Below are positions 55,307 to 63,686 of a stretch of 64,000 bases of DNA, one piece after another. Both the position numbers and the translations under genes were made by a program. Numbering within the stretch: the stretch's first letter is position 1; each line of letters begins with the position of its first letter. The DNA comes from Dysgonamonadaceae bacterium (lineage in GTDB: Bacteria; Bacteroidota; Bacteroidia; Bacteroidales; Dysgonomonadaceae), in contig JAIRUA010000007.1 in assembly GCA_031254645.1 (NCBI GenBank), positions 62,001-126,000 of the forward strand, read 5' to 3'. The notes beneath the pieces are model-generated. The model was not told where the DNA came from. It did no database searches and saw nothing but the letters and a program-made list of their open reading frames with translations.

Positions 55307-55663
55307 ATGAGATCACTTACTCCACAAGAAGAACAATTGATGCGCTACGTTTGGCAGGGCAAGGAAGGTTTTATTAGAGATTTTCGCAAAATGTATGATT
55401 CAAAGCCACTTCCACCCTACACCACCGTTGCTACAATTATGAAAAAGCTCGAAGCAAAAGGCTATGTAAGCGGAAAACGCTATGGAAACACTTACGAATA
55501 CAGCCCGCTAATAGAACAAGAAAATTATACCAAAGCCTCTATGTCAGCTATGGTGTCTAACTATTTTCAAAATTCGTACAAAGAAATGGTTACTTTTTTC
55601 GCAAAAGAAGAAAAGCTTTCGGAAGAAGATTTGCAGGCAATTATCAAGATGATAAAGAAGTAG
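55307..55663 (+). CDS. BlaI/MecI family transcriptional repressor
   Basis: A 118-residue winged-helix repressor. The motif TPQEEQLMRYVWQG, then YTTVATIMKKLEAKGYVSGKRYGNTYEYSPL is typical of the family, in which repression is relieved by proteolysis triggered by the sensor gene located next. It is the first gene of a pair with the M56 sensor, separated by a 124-base spacer containing a GC-rich repeat. Autoregulation through the ACGTA sites upstream is likely. Confidence 0.92.
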   Translation: MRSLTPQEEQLMRYVWQGKEGFIRDFRKMYDSKPLPPYTTVATIMKKLEAKGYVSGKRYGNTYEYSPLIEQENYTKASMSAMVSNYFQNSYKEMVTFFAKEEKLSEEDLQAIIKMIKK

Positions 55664-55665
55664 GG

Positions 55666-55772
55666 GAAGCCCCTCTAGCCCCCTCTCAGATGAGGTTTTG
55701 GCTATCGTGGGCTAATAAGTAACATCAATTCAGCTCTGTAAACCTCCCCTTAGGGGAGGTTTGAAGGGGCTT
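55666..55772. repeat. GC-rich inverted repeat between the BlaI and M56 genes
   Basis: AAGCCCCTCTAGCCCCCTC near 55668-55694 is inverted in CCTCCCCTTAGGGGAGG and AAGGGGCTT (to 55772). It begins at the stop codon of the repressor gene. Confidence 0.7.
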
Positions 55773-55787
55773 AAACACCACAACATT

Positions 55788-57776
55788 ATGGAATTTCTAA
55801 TCTATCTTCTCAAAGTAAACATTGCAATAGTACTTCTGTATTTTTTACACAGAATTGTATTTCAGCACGATACAATGTTTGTCGTAAAACGTATGGTGTT
55901 GTTATTTTCGTTCGTGTTTGTGTTTGCTTACCCATTGATTGATATTTTCGGCGAATGGTTTAGCTCACTCAGTAGCAACAGAGAAATATACATTTTCGAT
56001 TTAAATGCAATAATAGTTTATGCACAACCCGACGTGATTATTACCGCTACTGCAGCAGAATCTACGCCAAACCTTTCGCTTGTAGAAATGTCGATAATGG
56101 CAATCAAAACGCTCTATTTTATCGGTGTAACATTTTTTGTAACAAGATTCATCGTTCAGATTATCAGCATTCTGCAAATTGTTTTCTCTGCACGCAAAGA
56201 AATAATTAATGGTATCAATGTGCTTGTTTCCAGCCGTACAATATTGCCTTTTTCGTTTTTCGGGAAAATAGTAATCAGCAGGAAAATATATACTAACACC
56301 GAATTAAACGAAATTCTTTTGCACGAACAGACCCACGTACAGCAATGGCATTCTATAGATGTGATATTGAGCGAAATATTGTGCATATTCGGTTGGTTTA
56401 ATCCTGCGGCGTGGCGTTTGAAAAGAGAAATTCGTCTCAATCTCGAATACCTTGCCGATGGCGCTGTTATCGCAAAAGGATACGACTCGGAGAATTATCA
56501 ACTAAATCTCTTGCAGTTGAGTTATCAAAAAAACATAGCAAACATTACTAATAATTTTAATTTCTCACCACTTAAAAAACGTATCATTATGATGAACAAA
56601 GCAAAAACAAAAAACGTAGGATTGTTCAAGTATTTATTAATCCTTCCTGCGGCATTTGCACTCATATTTTTGAGCACTGCCGGAACAACAATGTCATCAG
56701 CATCCGATTATATTGATGCAGAGAACGATGTAGTAGAAACAATACTGATGCAGGACGACCCTGTATTTACAGTTGTAGAAGAACAACCAGTGTTTCCGGG
56801 CGGGAATGCGGGTTTGATGAAATGGATAAGCGAAAATATACGTTATCCGGTTGAAGCACAGCAAAACGGTATTCAAGGTAGAGTAATCACGAGTTTTATT
56901 GTAGAAAAAGACGGCTCTATCAGTGATATAAGGATTCCTGAAAGAGGACGTGTTGATCCATTGTTAGACGCTGAAGCAATTCGCGTTGTACAATCGATGC
57001 CAAAATGGCAACCGGCAAAACAAAGAGGCGAAGTTGTAAGGGTTAGATATACACTTCCAGTAGTTTTTAGACTAACGGGTAATACACCAAGCGAACCAAC
57101 TTTGATATCAATAAACGCAAACGACAATAGCGTATCTACTACAACAATTGCAACTACTGATGAAGTTTTTGTAGTTGTAGAAAAACAGCCGGAATTTCCG
57201 GGCGGAAATGCTGCGATGATGCAATGGTTGAGCGAAAATATCCGTTATCCCGTTGAAGCACAAGAACAAAGAATACAAGGACGTGTTATTGCGAATTTCG
57301 TTATTGAGAAAGACGGAAGCATTACAGATGTACAAATTGTACGAGGGATTGATCCGTTGCTTGATGCAGAATCTATTCGCGTACTCCAATCAATGCCGAA
57401 ATGGCAGCCCGGTACGCAAAGAGGCGAAGCTGTAAGGGTAAGATTTACATTGCCTCTGGTTTTTAGATTGACTGGAAATGAGTCAGGCGAAGGCGTAAGT
57501 CAAGCACCATTAAACGAAATGAAGTTGAATTTTGCAGATATTCCTGTTGATGCCGCAACCAATCATCAATTTATTGAAGAATTGAAGCTAAGACTTTCAC
57601 AAGTTGGTGACGGAAGTCCATTAATCATTGTTAATGGCGAGCGTAAAGTAAAAGGTTTTGATTTATCACCACTTCTTACGAGCGGCAATATTGCACTCAT
57701 CTCAATAATACAAAACGAACCGGCTATGGAGCGATATGGCGAAAAAGGTGTAATTGAAATTACAATGAAAAGATAA
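55788..57776 (+). CDS. M56 family sensor peptidase with two TonB domains and a plug-like C-terminus
   Basis: A 662-residue membrane protein from the ATG at 55788. The BlaR1-type M56 domain has three to four N-terminal helices and the zinc motif HEQTH at about 179-183 in LLHEQTHVQQWHS. A further helix (about 279-298) leads to two consecutive TonB C-terminal domains (about 329-430 and 462-563), which are near-copies of one another (PGGNAGLMKWISENIRYPVE and PGGNAAMMQWLSENIRYPVE). The last 85 residues resemble a TonB-receptor plug domain (PLIIVNGERKV and MERYGEKGVIEITMK). It probably senses an envelope signal and inactivates the BlaI-type repressor. Confidence 0.9.
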   Translation: MEFLIYLLKVNIAIVLLYFLHRIVFQHDTMFVVKRMVLLFSFVFVFAYPLIDIFGEWFSSLSSNREIYIFDLNAIIVYAQPDVIITATAAESTPNLSLVEMSIMAIKTLYFIGVTFFVTRFIVQIISILQIVFSARKEIINGINVLVSSRTILPFSFFGKIVISRKIYTNTELNEILLHEQTHVQQWHSIDVILSEILCIFGWFNPAAWRLKREIRLNLEYLADGAVIAKGYDSENYQLNLLQLSYQKNIANITNNFNFSPLKKRIIMMNKAKTKNVGLFKYLLILPAAFALIFLSTAGTTMSSASDYIDAENDVVETILMQDDPVFTVVEEQPVFPGGNAGLMKWISENIRYPVEAQQNGIQGRVITSFIVEKDGSISDIRIPERGRVDPLLDAEAIRVVQSMPKWQPAKQRGEVVRVRYTLPVVFRLTGNTPSEPTLISINANDNSVSTTTIATTDEVFVVVEKQPEFPGGNAAMMQWLSENIRYPVEAQEQRIQGRVIANFVIEKDGSITDVQIVRGIDPLLDAESIRVLQSMPKWQPGTQRGEAVRVRFTLPLVFRLTGNESGEGVSQAPLNEMKLNFADIPVDAATNHQFIEELKLRLSQVGDGSPLIIVNGERKVKGFDLSPLLTSGNIALISIIQNEPAMERYGEKGVIEITMKR

Positions 57777-57810
57777 TCAAACAAATATCTTTTAACTTTC
57801 TTGATTTTTA

Positions 57811-57852
57811 AATAAATCCCTTTGCTAAAGTGTTTTAGCAAAGGGATTTATT
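57811..57852. terminator. bidirectional terminator between M56 gene and aroB
   Basis: A perfect 19-bp stem AATAAATCCCTTTGCTAAA / TTTAGCAAAGGGATTTATT with loop GTGT separates the two convergent genes. Confidence 0.85.
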
Positions 57853-57862
57853 CATTCTCTTA

Positions 57863-58918
57863 TCACAACCCTACCGAATCCCGATAAAAATCCAATGCTT
57901 CAAAAAACAGTTCTTTATCAGCTGTTTGGTCGATTTTTACTTCGCCAATATTCGACAAAAGCGTGTAATTCACTGTATTTCCTTGATTTTTTTTGTCGTG
58001 TGTCGTAATTTCATACAATGCTTCGTAATCATCGCACGAAATATCAAACGCACCGTATTGTTGTTGAATAAAACGAACAGTTTTCGTCAACTTCTCTGTC
58101 GGAAAACCACAAAGTTTATGAGACAAATAGAGTTCTACAATCATTCCCCACGCTACAGCGTATCCGTGCGGAATGGGTTTATTGTGCTCAATGGCGAAGC
58201 TTTCGAAAGCGTGCCCGACAGTGTGTCCGAAATTGAGGGCTTTGCGAATACTGTTTTCGTAAGGGTCTTTGGTTACAATGCTTTGTTTGATTTCAACGGA
58301 ACGGAAAACAAGTTCATTTAATTGTTCGTAGTCGATATGCTTGAGTGGAAAAACAAACAATTTTTCCCATTCTGATTGTGAGTCAATAAGGGCGTGTTTC
58401 AGCATTTCAGCATAACCCGATAAAATTGCGGAATGATTAAGCGTTTTGAAAAAATCCGATGAAATAATCACTGATTCAGCCGGATAAAATGCGCCGATTT
58501 CGTTTTTATATCCTTCAAAGTTGATACCGGTTTTTCCGCCAACAGTTGCATCAACTGCACCAAGCAATGTAGTTGGCACATTTATATATGTAATACCTCG
58601 CTTGAATGTGGCTGCGGCAAATCCGCCCAAATCGGTTACCATTCCACCACCGAGATTAACGAGCAGCGAATGACGTGTTGCGCCGTTTTCGGTCAACTGT
58701 TTCCACACTCGGCTCAAATTTTCGATATTTTTGTTTCTGTCTTCCGCCGGGATAATGATTTTTGTTGCTTCGCCAATCAATTTTGATGATTCGATAAGTG
58801 GAAGACACAAAGCGTTTGTATGTTCATCTGTGAGAATGAATAGTTTGTCGTGCGAAATGGTGTTTATCGCATTTTCGACATCGGTGTATAAACAGATGGA
58901 TTTTATTATTTGTTGCAT
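57863..58918 (-). CDS. aroB: 3-dehydroquinate synthase
   Basis: A 351-residue NAD- and metal-dependent enzyme of the shikimate pathway. The phosphate-binding loop NLGGGMVTDLGGFAAATFKRG, the PTTLLGAVDATVGGKTGIN core and the metal-site histidines in LNFGHTVGHAFE and IPHGYAVAWGM are present. It follows the GH3 gene on the same strand with an 83-base repeat-filled spacer, so it may be read through from it. Confidence 0.96.
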   Translation of the reverse strand: MQQIIKSICLYTDVENAINTISHDKLFILTDEHTNALCLPLIESSKLIGEATKIIIPAEDRNKNIENLSRVWKQLTENGATRHSLLVNLGGGMVTDLGGFAAATFKRGITYINVPTTLLGAVDATVGGKTGINFEGYKNEIGAFYPAESVIISSDFFKTLNHSAILSGYAEMLKHALIDSQSEWEKLFVFPLKHIDYEQLNELVFRSVEIKQSIVTKDPYENSIRKALNFGHTVGHAFESFAIEHNKPIPHGYAVAWGMIVELYLSHKLCGFPTEKLTKTVRFIQQQYGAFDISCDDYEALYEITTHDKKNQGNTVNYTLLSNIGEVKIDQTADKELFFEALDFYRDSVGL

Positions 58919-58925
58919 TATTTCA

Positions 58926-59003
58926 AAGCTTAAAGTTTAAAGTTTAAAGATTTAAAGTTCGTGGTCTGCCACTTTAAACTTTAAATCTTTAAACCTTAAA
59001 CTC
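58926..59003. repeat. TTTAAAGTTTAAAG word palindrome between GH3 gene and aroB
   Basis: The left arm 58926-58963 and the right arm 58969-59003 are inverted copies built from AAAGTTTAAAG. The right arm begins at the GH3 stop codon (TGA on minus). Confidence 0.8.
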
Positions 59004-61881
59004 AATTCAACATTCTATACAATTCCTCCTGAATTCTCTCGCGTATATTCATCGAATTCAACCGATTAGGTGAACGCGACGGATTCACACGATTCGACAA
59101 AAAAATGTATATCATATCATTTTTCGGATCCACCCAAAAGGCAGTACCTGTAAAACCGGTGTGTCCGTAGACTTCGATAGGCGTTGACGGACTTGCCGGT
59201 CCGGCAGTGCTTCGCGGCTCGGTTTTGTCGAAACCTAATCCACGACGACTAACGCTGCTTCGCGTAGAAGTAAAAAGTCGTACCGTTTCTGCGCTCAAAA
59301 AGCGTTCGCCACCATATTCGCCACCATTCAACCACATTTGAGCCAATTTTGCTAAGTCGTTGGCGTTAGAAAAAAGTCCGGCATTGCCCGCTATACCGCC
59401 GAGAACGGCTGCCGCTTCATCATGTGCATATCCGCGAATGTGTTGCCGGCGAAAAATGGGATCGTTTTCCGTTGCCGGAATCACATCTATCGACATAGAA
59501 CTCAAAGGGTTAAACGTAATAGAAGTGGCGCCCAGTCGATTGAAAAAATTTTCTTGAACAAATGTATTTAAATCCGTTTTTGAAATATTCTCTATCGCTT
59601 TTTGCAACAATATGAAATTGAGACAACTATAACGATATCGCCCGCGATTACGTAAATTTGAGTTAAGAAGTGTGCTCAACACTGAATCTCGCATTGCTTC
59701 ACTCGCATATAATCCGTTGGATACCGGTCGATTAAAGGTATTCGAACTTTGTGAAGCAATTAAATGAGAATGAAATCGGGAATCACCGCCCTGATTAAGA
59801 GCAGTTCTGTAAAAAGGGATAAAAGGTACCATTCCGGACTCGTGTAACAAAAGCATGCGAATGGTTGTAGAAGCCTTATCCGTTCTCCTTGCTTCCGGCA
59901 CGAAGTTGCTAATCGGGTCTTGCAAACGAAGTTTTCTTTCGTCGAACAATTTCATAATTGCCGGAACGGTAGCTGCCACTTTCGTGATTGAAGCCACATC
60001 GTAAACCGTTTCGGCGGTTACTTCCGAACCTGCACCCCCCGGATCAAAAGTGCCAAACGCACGATTGTAAATAATTTTGCCATTCATCGCCACTAAGATT
60101 TGGCAGCCGGGATAAGCACCTTGCGTAACACCTTCCATTGCAATTTGGTCGATAATTGCAAATCGTTCCGACGAAATGTCTACCGCTTCAGGCATCGAGA
60201 AGGAAAGACGCGTTTTTTGTGTCTCAATACCTGTTCCGCTCGGAAATCCTTCTGCCGAAACGGGCAATTTTCCGCTCATTGCGATGCCACCGAAAATGCC
60301 TTGTGCTGCACTTCTTTGCGCAAATTGGGTATCGTCGTGCGCTACAAGAACGGCATCAGCGTTGCCGGTTGTGTTGTGGAAATTATCCAATCTGTAAGGC
60401 GACGTAAAAAACACCAAAATCGACTTTTTATCACGCGCCAATTCTTGCAAAGCCGCCGCTTCGGAAATATTATTGGCGTGAATGGAAAAAATAATCAAAT
60501 CGAACTCACGCAGGCGATTGATGCCTGAAACAGCAGCAACATTCGCCGCTTGAAAAGTCGTAACATCGCCATATCTGCGTAAATATTGCTGAAAAGTGTT
60601 GCCCGCCTGCGTACCAATTGCCACCGAAGCAATTTTCATTCTGTCTAAGCTTGTTAAAGGAATGATGTCGTTTTCGTTTTTAATCAATGTCATTGCACCG
60701 TCGTAGATTTCACGTTGTATTTGTTCCGCTTCGGCTGAATTGACGCGACGAGATAAACTGTTCGTATTTATCGGCGTAAATTTATGAACGTTAAGGATAT
60801 ATTTATATGAAAGTATTCTGCGTACCTTTTCTTCGAGCAATTCTTGCGAAATCGTACCGTCTTCTACTGCACGTTTCACAGATTCAAATTCGGCAGGCTG
60901 ATTCACCACTCCTAAAACAACATCGTTTCCTGCCAAAAGTGCACGAACACTTTTGTTCGGTTGATTGGAAACACCTTGCATCGCCATTCCATCGGTAAAG
61001 GTCAATCCTCTGAAACCCATATCGTTTTTCAGCAAATCGTTCCCGATATGAGGGCAAAGTGACGAAGGAACTCCGTTGGTATTGAGTGCGGGAACGTCCA
61101 AATGTCCAATCATTACGCCCGATAATCCGGCATTGATAAATTCACGAAAAGGCAACAATTCCACGCTGTCTAAGCGTTCCAAATCGTGTAAAATAGTGGG
61201 GAGCGTGAAGTGCGAATCTTCTGCCGTGTCGCCATGTCCGGGAAAATGTTTTGCGACAGCCAACACGCCGTTTGCTTCCAATCCTTTCGAATAAGCAATG
61301 CCTTGCCACGCAACAGTTTCGGGATTTTCACCAAAAGAGCGTGTGCCAATAACCGGATTTCGAGGATTGGTGTGCACATCAACGGTAGGCGCAAAATTAA
61401 CGTGAATACCCATTTCACGACATTGACGAGCAACTTCCGCTCCGTAGCGACGAATAATTTCAGGGTCTTGAATGGCTCCGACAATCATATTTCGCGGATA
61501 GCGCGGCGCATCGGTCAATCGCATCGCCAATCCCCACTCGCCATCAAGCGAAATCATCAGCGGAGTATCTGTAATGGATTGAAAAAAGTTAGTGGCTTCG
61601 GCTTGTTGCACAAGCGTTCCGCGTGAAAAAAGAATGCCACCAACTCGCTGATTTCTAATATATCCGGCAACTCTATTTCGCCACGCGGGTGTAGACTCTA
61701 CGATGGGCATAAAGAGTTGTCCGACTTTGTCATCAAGCGTCATTCGTGAAAAAACGGAATCTACCCAACGATTCATACTTTGCTTATCGGCTTGTTCGTA
61801 CAATGTGGGGGTTGTTTGCGTCGATAAGGTGGTGGCAATGAAAAGTATTGCGAATAGTGTGAAGTTTCTCTTTTTGTACAT
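59002..61881 (-). CDS. fused GH3 beta-N-acetylglucosaminidase and beta-lactamase-fold hydrolase
   Basis: A 959-residue secreted protein with signal peptide (MYKKRNFTLFAILFIATTLS). The GH3 domain (about 35-380) has the NagZ-type KHFPGHGDTAEDSH (211-224, supplying the acid/base histidine) and the nucleophile D297 in FTDGMAMQG. A central GH3 C-terminal-like domain (380-560) leads to a class C beta-lactamase/penicillin-binding-protein-like domain (570-959) with S631-x-x-K634, a Y/S-x-N region and an HTG triad. It may cut muropeptide sugars and amides or esters in envelope recycling. Confidence 0.92.
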   Translation of the reverse strand: MYKKRNFTLFAILFIATTLSTQTTPTLYEQADKQSMNRWVDSVFSRMTLDDKVGQLFMPIVESTPAWRNRVAGYIRNQRVGGILFSRGTLVQQAEATNFFQSITDTPLMISLDGEWGLAMRLTDAPRYPRNMIVGAIQDPEIIRRYGAEVARQCREMGIHVNFAPTVDVHTNPRNPVIGTRSFGENPETVAWQGIAYSKGLEANGVLAVAKHFPGHGDTAEDSHFTLPTILHDLERLDSVELLPFREFINAGLSGVMIGHLDVPALNTNGVPSSLCPHIGNDLLKNDMGFRGLTFTDGMAMQGVSNQPNKSVRALLAGNDVVLGVVNQPAEFESVKRAVEDGTISQELLEEKVRRILSYKYILNVHKFTPINTNSLSRRVNSAEAEQIQREIYDGAMTLIKNENDIIPLTSLDRMKIASVAIGTQAGNTFQQYLRRYGDVTTFQAANVAAVSGINRLREFDLIIFSIHANNISEAAALQELARDKKSILVFFTSPYRLDNFHNTTGNADAVLVAHDDTQFAQRSAAQGIFGGIAMSGKLPVSAEGFPSGTGIETQKTRLSFSMPEAVDISSERFAIIDQIAMEGVTQGAYPGCQILVAMNGKIIYNRAFGTFDPGGAGSEVTAETVYDVASITKVAATVPAIMKLFDERKLRLQDPISNFVPEARRTDKASTTIRMLLLHESGMVPFIPFYRTALNQGGDSRFHSHLIASQSSNTFNRPVSNGLYASEAMRDSVLSTLLNSNLRNRGRYRYSCLNFILLQKAIENISKTDLNTFVQENFFNRLGATSITFNPLSSMSIDVIPATENDPIFRRQHIRGYAHDEAAAVLGGIAGNAGLFSNANDLAKLAQMWLNGGEYGGERFLSAETVRLFTSTRSSVSRRGLGFDKTEPRSTAGPASPSTPIEVYGHTGFTGTAFWVDPKNDMIYIFLSNRVNPSRSPNRLNSMNIRERIQEELYRMLN

Positions 61882-61889
61882 ATGTATGT

Positions 61890-62717
61890 TTATTTTCTTT
61901 CAAATGTTATATCTATTCTCGCTACATTCGCGCCTCGTCCGGCGGTTTGGAATATCATTACTTCTTTTCCGTCAAGGTTTGTGCGAAATTCCGGCTCTTC
62001 CATATGTCTGTGGCTGTGCCCACCGAGAATAAGATCAATATTCCGCGAAGCTTCTGCCAATACCACATCGGATCTAAAACCGAGATGCGACAGGCAAATA
62101 ACCGTATCTACCTTGTGTTTCGAGCGAAGCAAATCGGCATATTTGTTTGCCATTTCGATAGGGTCGAGGTATTTCACGCCTTCGTAATTGGCGGATGCCA
62201 CCAAACCAATCAGTTCAATATTCGCACCGATAATGCCAATGCGGATTCCATCCTTTTCGATAACAAGGTACGGTTTTATCATTCCAGCAATTGCCGTTTC
62301 CGAAAAATCGTAGTTGCTACATATTATTGGGAATTCAGCTCGTCGAACGATGTCTTCCAACACTTTCATTCCGTAGTCAAATTCGTGATTTCCAAGCGTA
62401 ATGGCAGTATATCCCATTAAATTTTTCGCTTCAATATCTACTTTTCCTTTGAAAAGATTAAAATAGGGCGTGCCTTGCGTAAAATCGCCCGAATCGAAAA
62501 GAAGAACGTTACAATTCTCGCTTCGCACTTGATCGATAAACGCTTTGCGACGCACTACACCACCTAAGTCGGGCGCCACTCGATCATTTTCAGGAATGGG
62601 TTCGATGCGACTATGCGTATCGTTTGTGTGAAGAATAACGATATTTTTCTGTCCGAAAACCGATAGGTTTAAAGAAAGAAAAATACTGATAATTATAATG
62701 ATATATCTTGTTTTCAT
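61890..62717 (-). CDS. 5'-nucleotidase-type metallophosphatase (UshA N-domain protein)
   Basis: A 275-residue secreted metallophosphoesterase with signal peptide (MKTRYIIIIISIFLSLNLSVFG). Metal motifs: HTNDTHSRIEP, FDSGDFTQGTPY, LGNHEFDYGM and LGGHSHRHMEEP. It matches only the N-terminal catalytic half of UshA. The C-terminal half is a separate gene just upstream (62737-63489), and the gap is 19 bases. Together the two make a complete 5'-nucleotidase/UDP-sugar hydrolase, acting in the periplasm. It is followed by the GH3 fusion 8 bases later. Confidence 0.9.
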   Translation of the reverse strand: MKTRYIIIIISIFLSLNLSVFGQKNIVILHTNDTHSRIEPIPENDRVAPDLGGVVRRKAFIDQVRSENCNVLLFDSGDFTQGTPYFNLFKGKVDIEAKNLMGYTAITLGNHEFDYGMKVLEDIVRRAEFPIICSNYDFSETAIAGMIKPYLVIEKDGIRIGIIGANIELIGLVASANYEGVKYLDPIEMANKYADLLRSKHKVDTVICLSHLGFRSDVVLAEASRNIDLILGGHSHRHMEEPEFRTNLDGKEVMIFQTAGRGANVARIDITFERK

Positions 62718-62736
62718 TTCTGCAAATTCTTAATTT

Positions 62737-63489
62737 CTAATTCAAAACCACAATTCTACCATCGAGTTGTGAATTAATTTCATTCCCTTGCCGGGTTTGT
62801 TCTTGAATGTAGTCAATAATGATATCGCGCAAGATAATGCCGGTATCGTATTTCGAAGTCGCATTTTCAAGTGCTCCCATTCCATCGTTTCCATCGGCGA
62901 GATAATCGAGCGTAACAACTTTATAAATATGCTCATTGTCAATCGGTTTTCCGTCAATCGTAATACTTCTTATCTCATCATTTTCGATAATAAATCGTAC
63001 ATTCGACGAAATACCAAAACCACGTATATTTGCTTCAAACAATTTTCTTAAATCGCTGCCCTTCAAATCTAAAAAAACAATGGTATTGTCGAACGAATAT
63101 ATTTCAAACAAATCACCCATTGTAATAGCGCCTTTCGGCATTGCGGCGCGGTGTCCATTTACGTTCATCACAGCCAAGTCGGCACCATCGGGAAGGATTT
63201 CATCACCATACTTTTTCATTACATCTGCCGTGAAATTGGTCAGTAAACTTTCGGGGCGACCTCTATCCATCATTTGCGCTGCAATGCCTATCACAACGCC
63301 CATTTGTTCATCGAGTTGCGATTTGTAATAATCTACAAACGTTACCATCTCGGGGTCGGCGTAGGCATCGAATGAGGAGTTTATCTGTACGATTGTTCCG
63401 CTGATTTCCGTAATACGATAACGTGTTGTTTGACAGGAAATCAGGAAAACTGCCGCAAGGACAATCCATAGAGGTTGCAAAAGTTTCAT
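62737..63489 (-). CDS. 5'-nucleotidase C-terminal domain lipoprotein
   Basis: A 250-residue lipoprotein starting MKLLQPLWIVLAAVFLISC, with the lipobox cysteine at about 19. The rest matches the C-terminal substrate-binding domain of UshA/CD73-type enzymes (ADLAVMNVNGHRAAMPKGAITMGDLFEIYSF and VVTLDYLADGNDGM). In those enzymes it follows the catalytic half; here it precedes it as a separate gene. The start at 63489 is preferred because the upstream ATG at 63507 lies too close to the -7 box (63512-63519). Confidence 0.88.
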   Translation of the reverse strand: MKLLQPLWIVLAAVFLISCQTTRYRITEISGTIVQINSSFDAYADPEMVTFVDYYKSQLDEQMGVVIGIAAQMMDRGRPESLLTNFTADVMKKYGDEILPDGADLAVMNVNGHRAAMPKGAITMGDLFEIYSFDNTIVFLDLKGSDLRKLFEANIRGFGISSNVRFIIENDEIRSITIDGKPIDNEHIYKVVTLDYLADGNDGMGALENATSKYDTGIILRDIIIDYIQEQTRQGNEINSQLDGRIVVLN

Positions 63490-63511
63490 TATTTTAAATT
63501 GTTTCATAGGT

Positions 63512-63519
63512 CAAAGATA
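63512..63519 (-). promoter_or_regulatory. promoter -7 box of the nucleotidase-GH3 operon
   Basis: TATCTTTG on the minus strand, about 22 bases before the ATG at 63489. Confidence 0.6.
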
Positions 63520-63563
63520 CGCTTTTTTCGCAATTTCGTCAAAAAAGCGGGCAAAAAAATGAT

Positions 63564-63601
63564 CACATTTGTATATTAGCAAATTATACATTATCTTTGT
63601 A
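63564..63601 (+). promoter_or_regulatory. promoter of rplS
   Basis: TTTG at 63568-63571, a 20-bp spacer and TATCTTTG at 63592-63599. It is 35/38 identical to the tRNA-Ala promoter at 876-913, with the three differences all C to T. Confidence 0.75.
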
Positions 63602-63605
63602 CCCG

Positions 63606-63686
63606 CTTTGCGCAATCTCTGTCGGGCAGATACCGTTATATTGCGTTTAGAAAACGTTAATTATTAACATAAAGCATTCAATTACA
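63606..63686 (+). promoter_or_regulatory. rplS leader with possible hairpin
   Basis: An 80-nt untranslated leader. GCGCAAT (near 63611-63617) can pair with ATTGCGT near 63638-63644, and GTTAATTATTAAC (63656-63668) is a palindrome. Leaders of ribosomal-protein genes that bind the protein product are known in related bacteria; whether this is one cannot be told from the sequence. Confidence 0.35.

Noticed and set aside
61890-63489. Frameshifted or broken 5'-nucleotidase gene
   Set aside because: Both parts have own start codons and signal sequences and the domain order is reversed, so this is a two-gene form.
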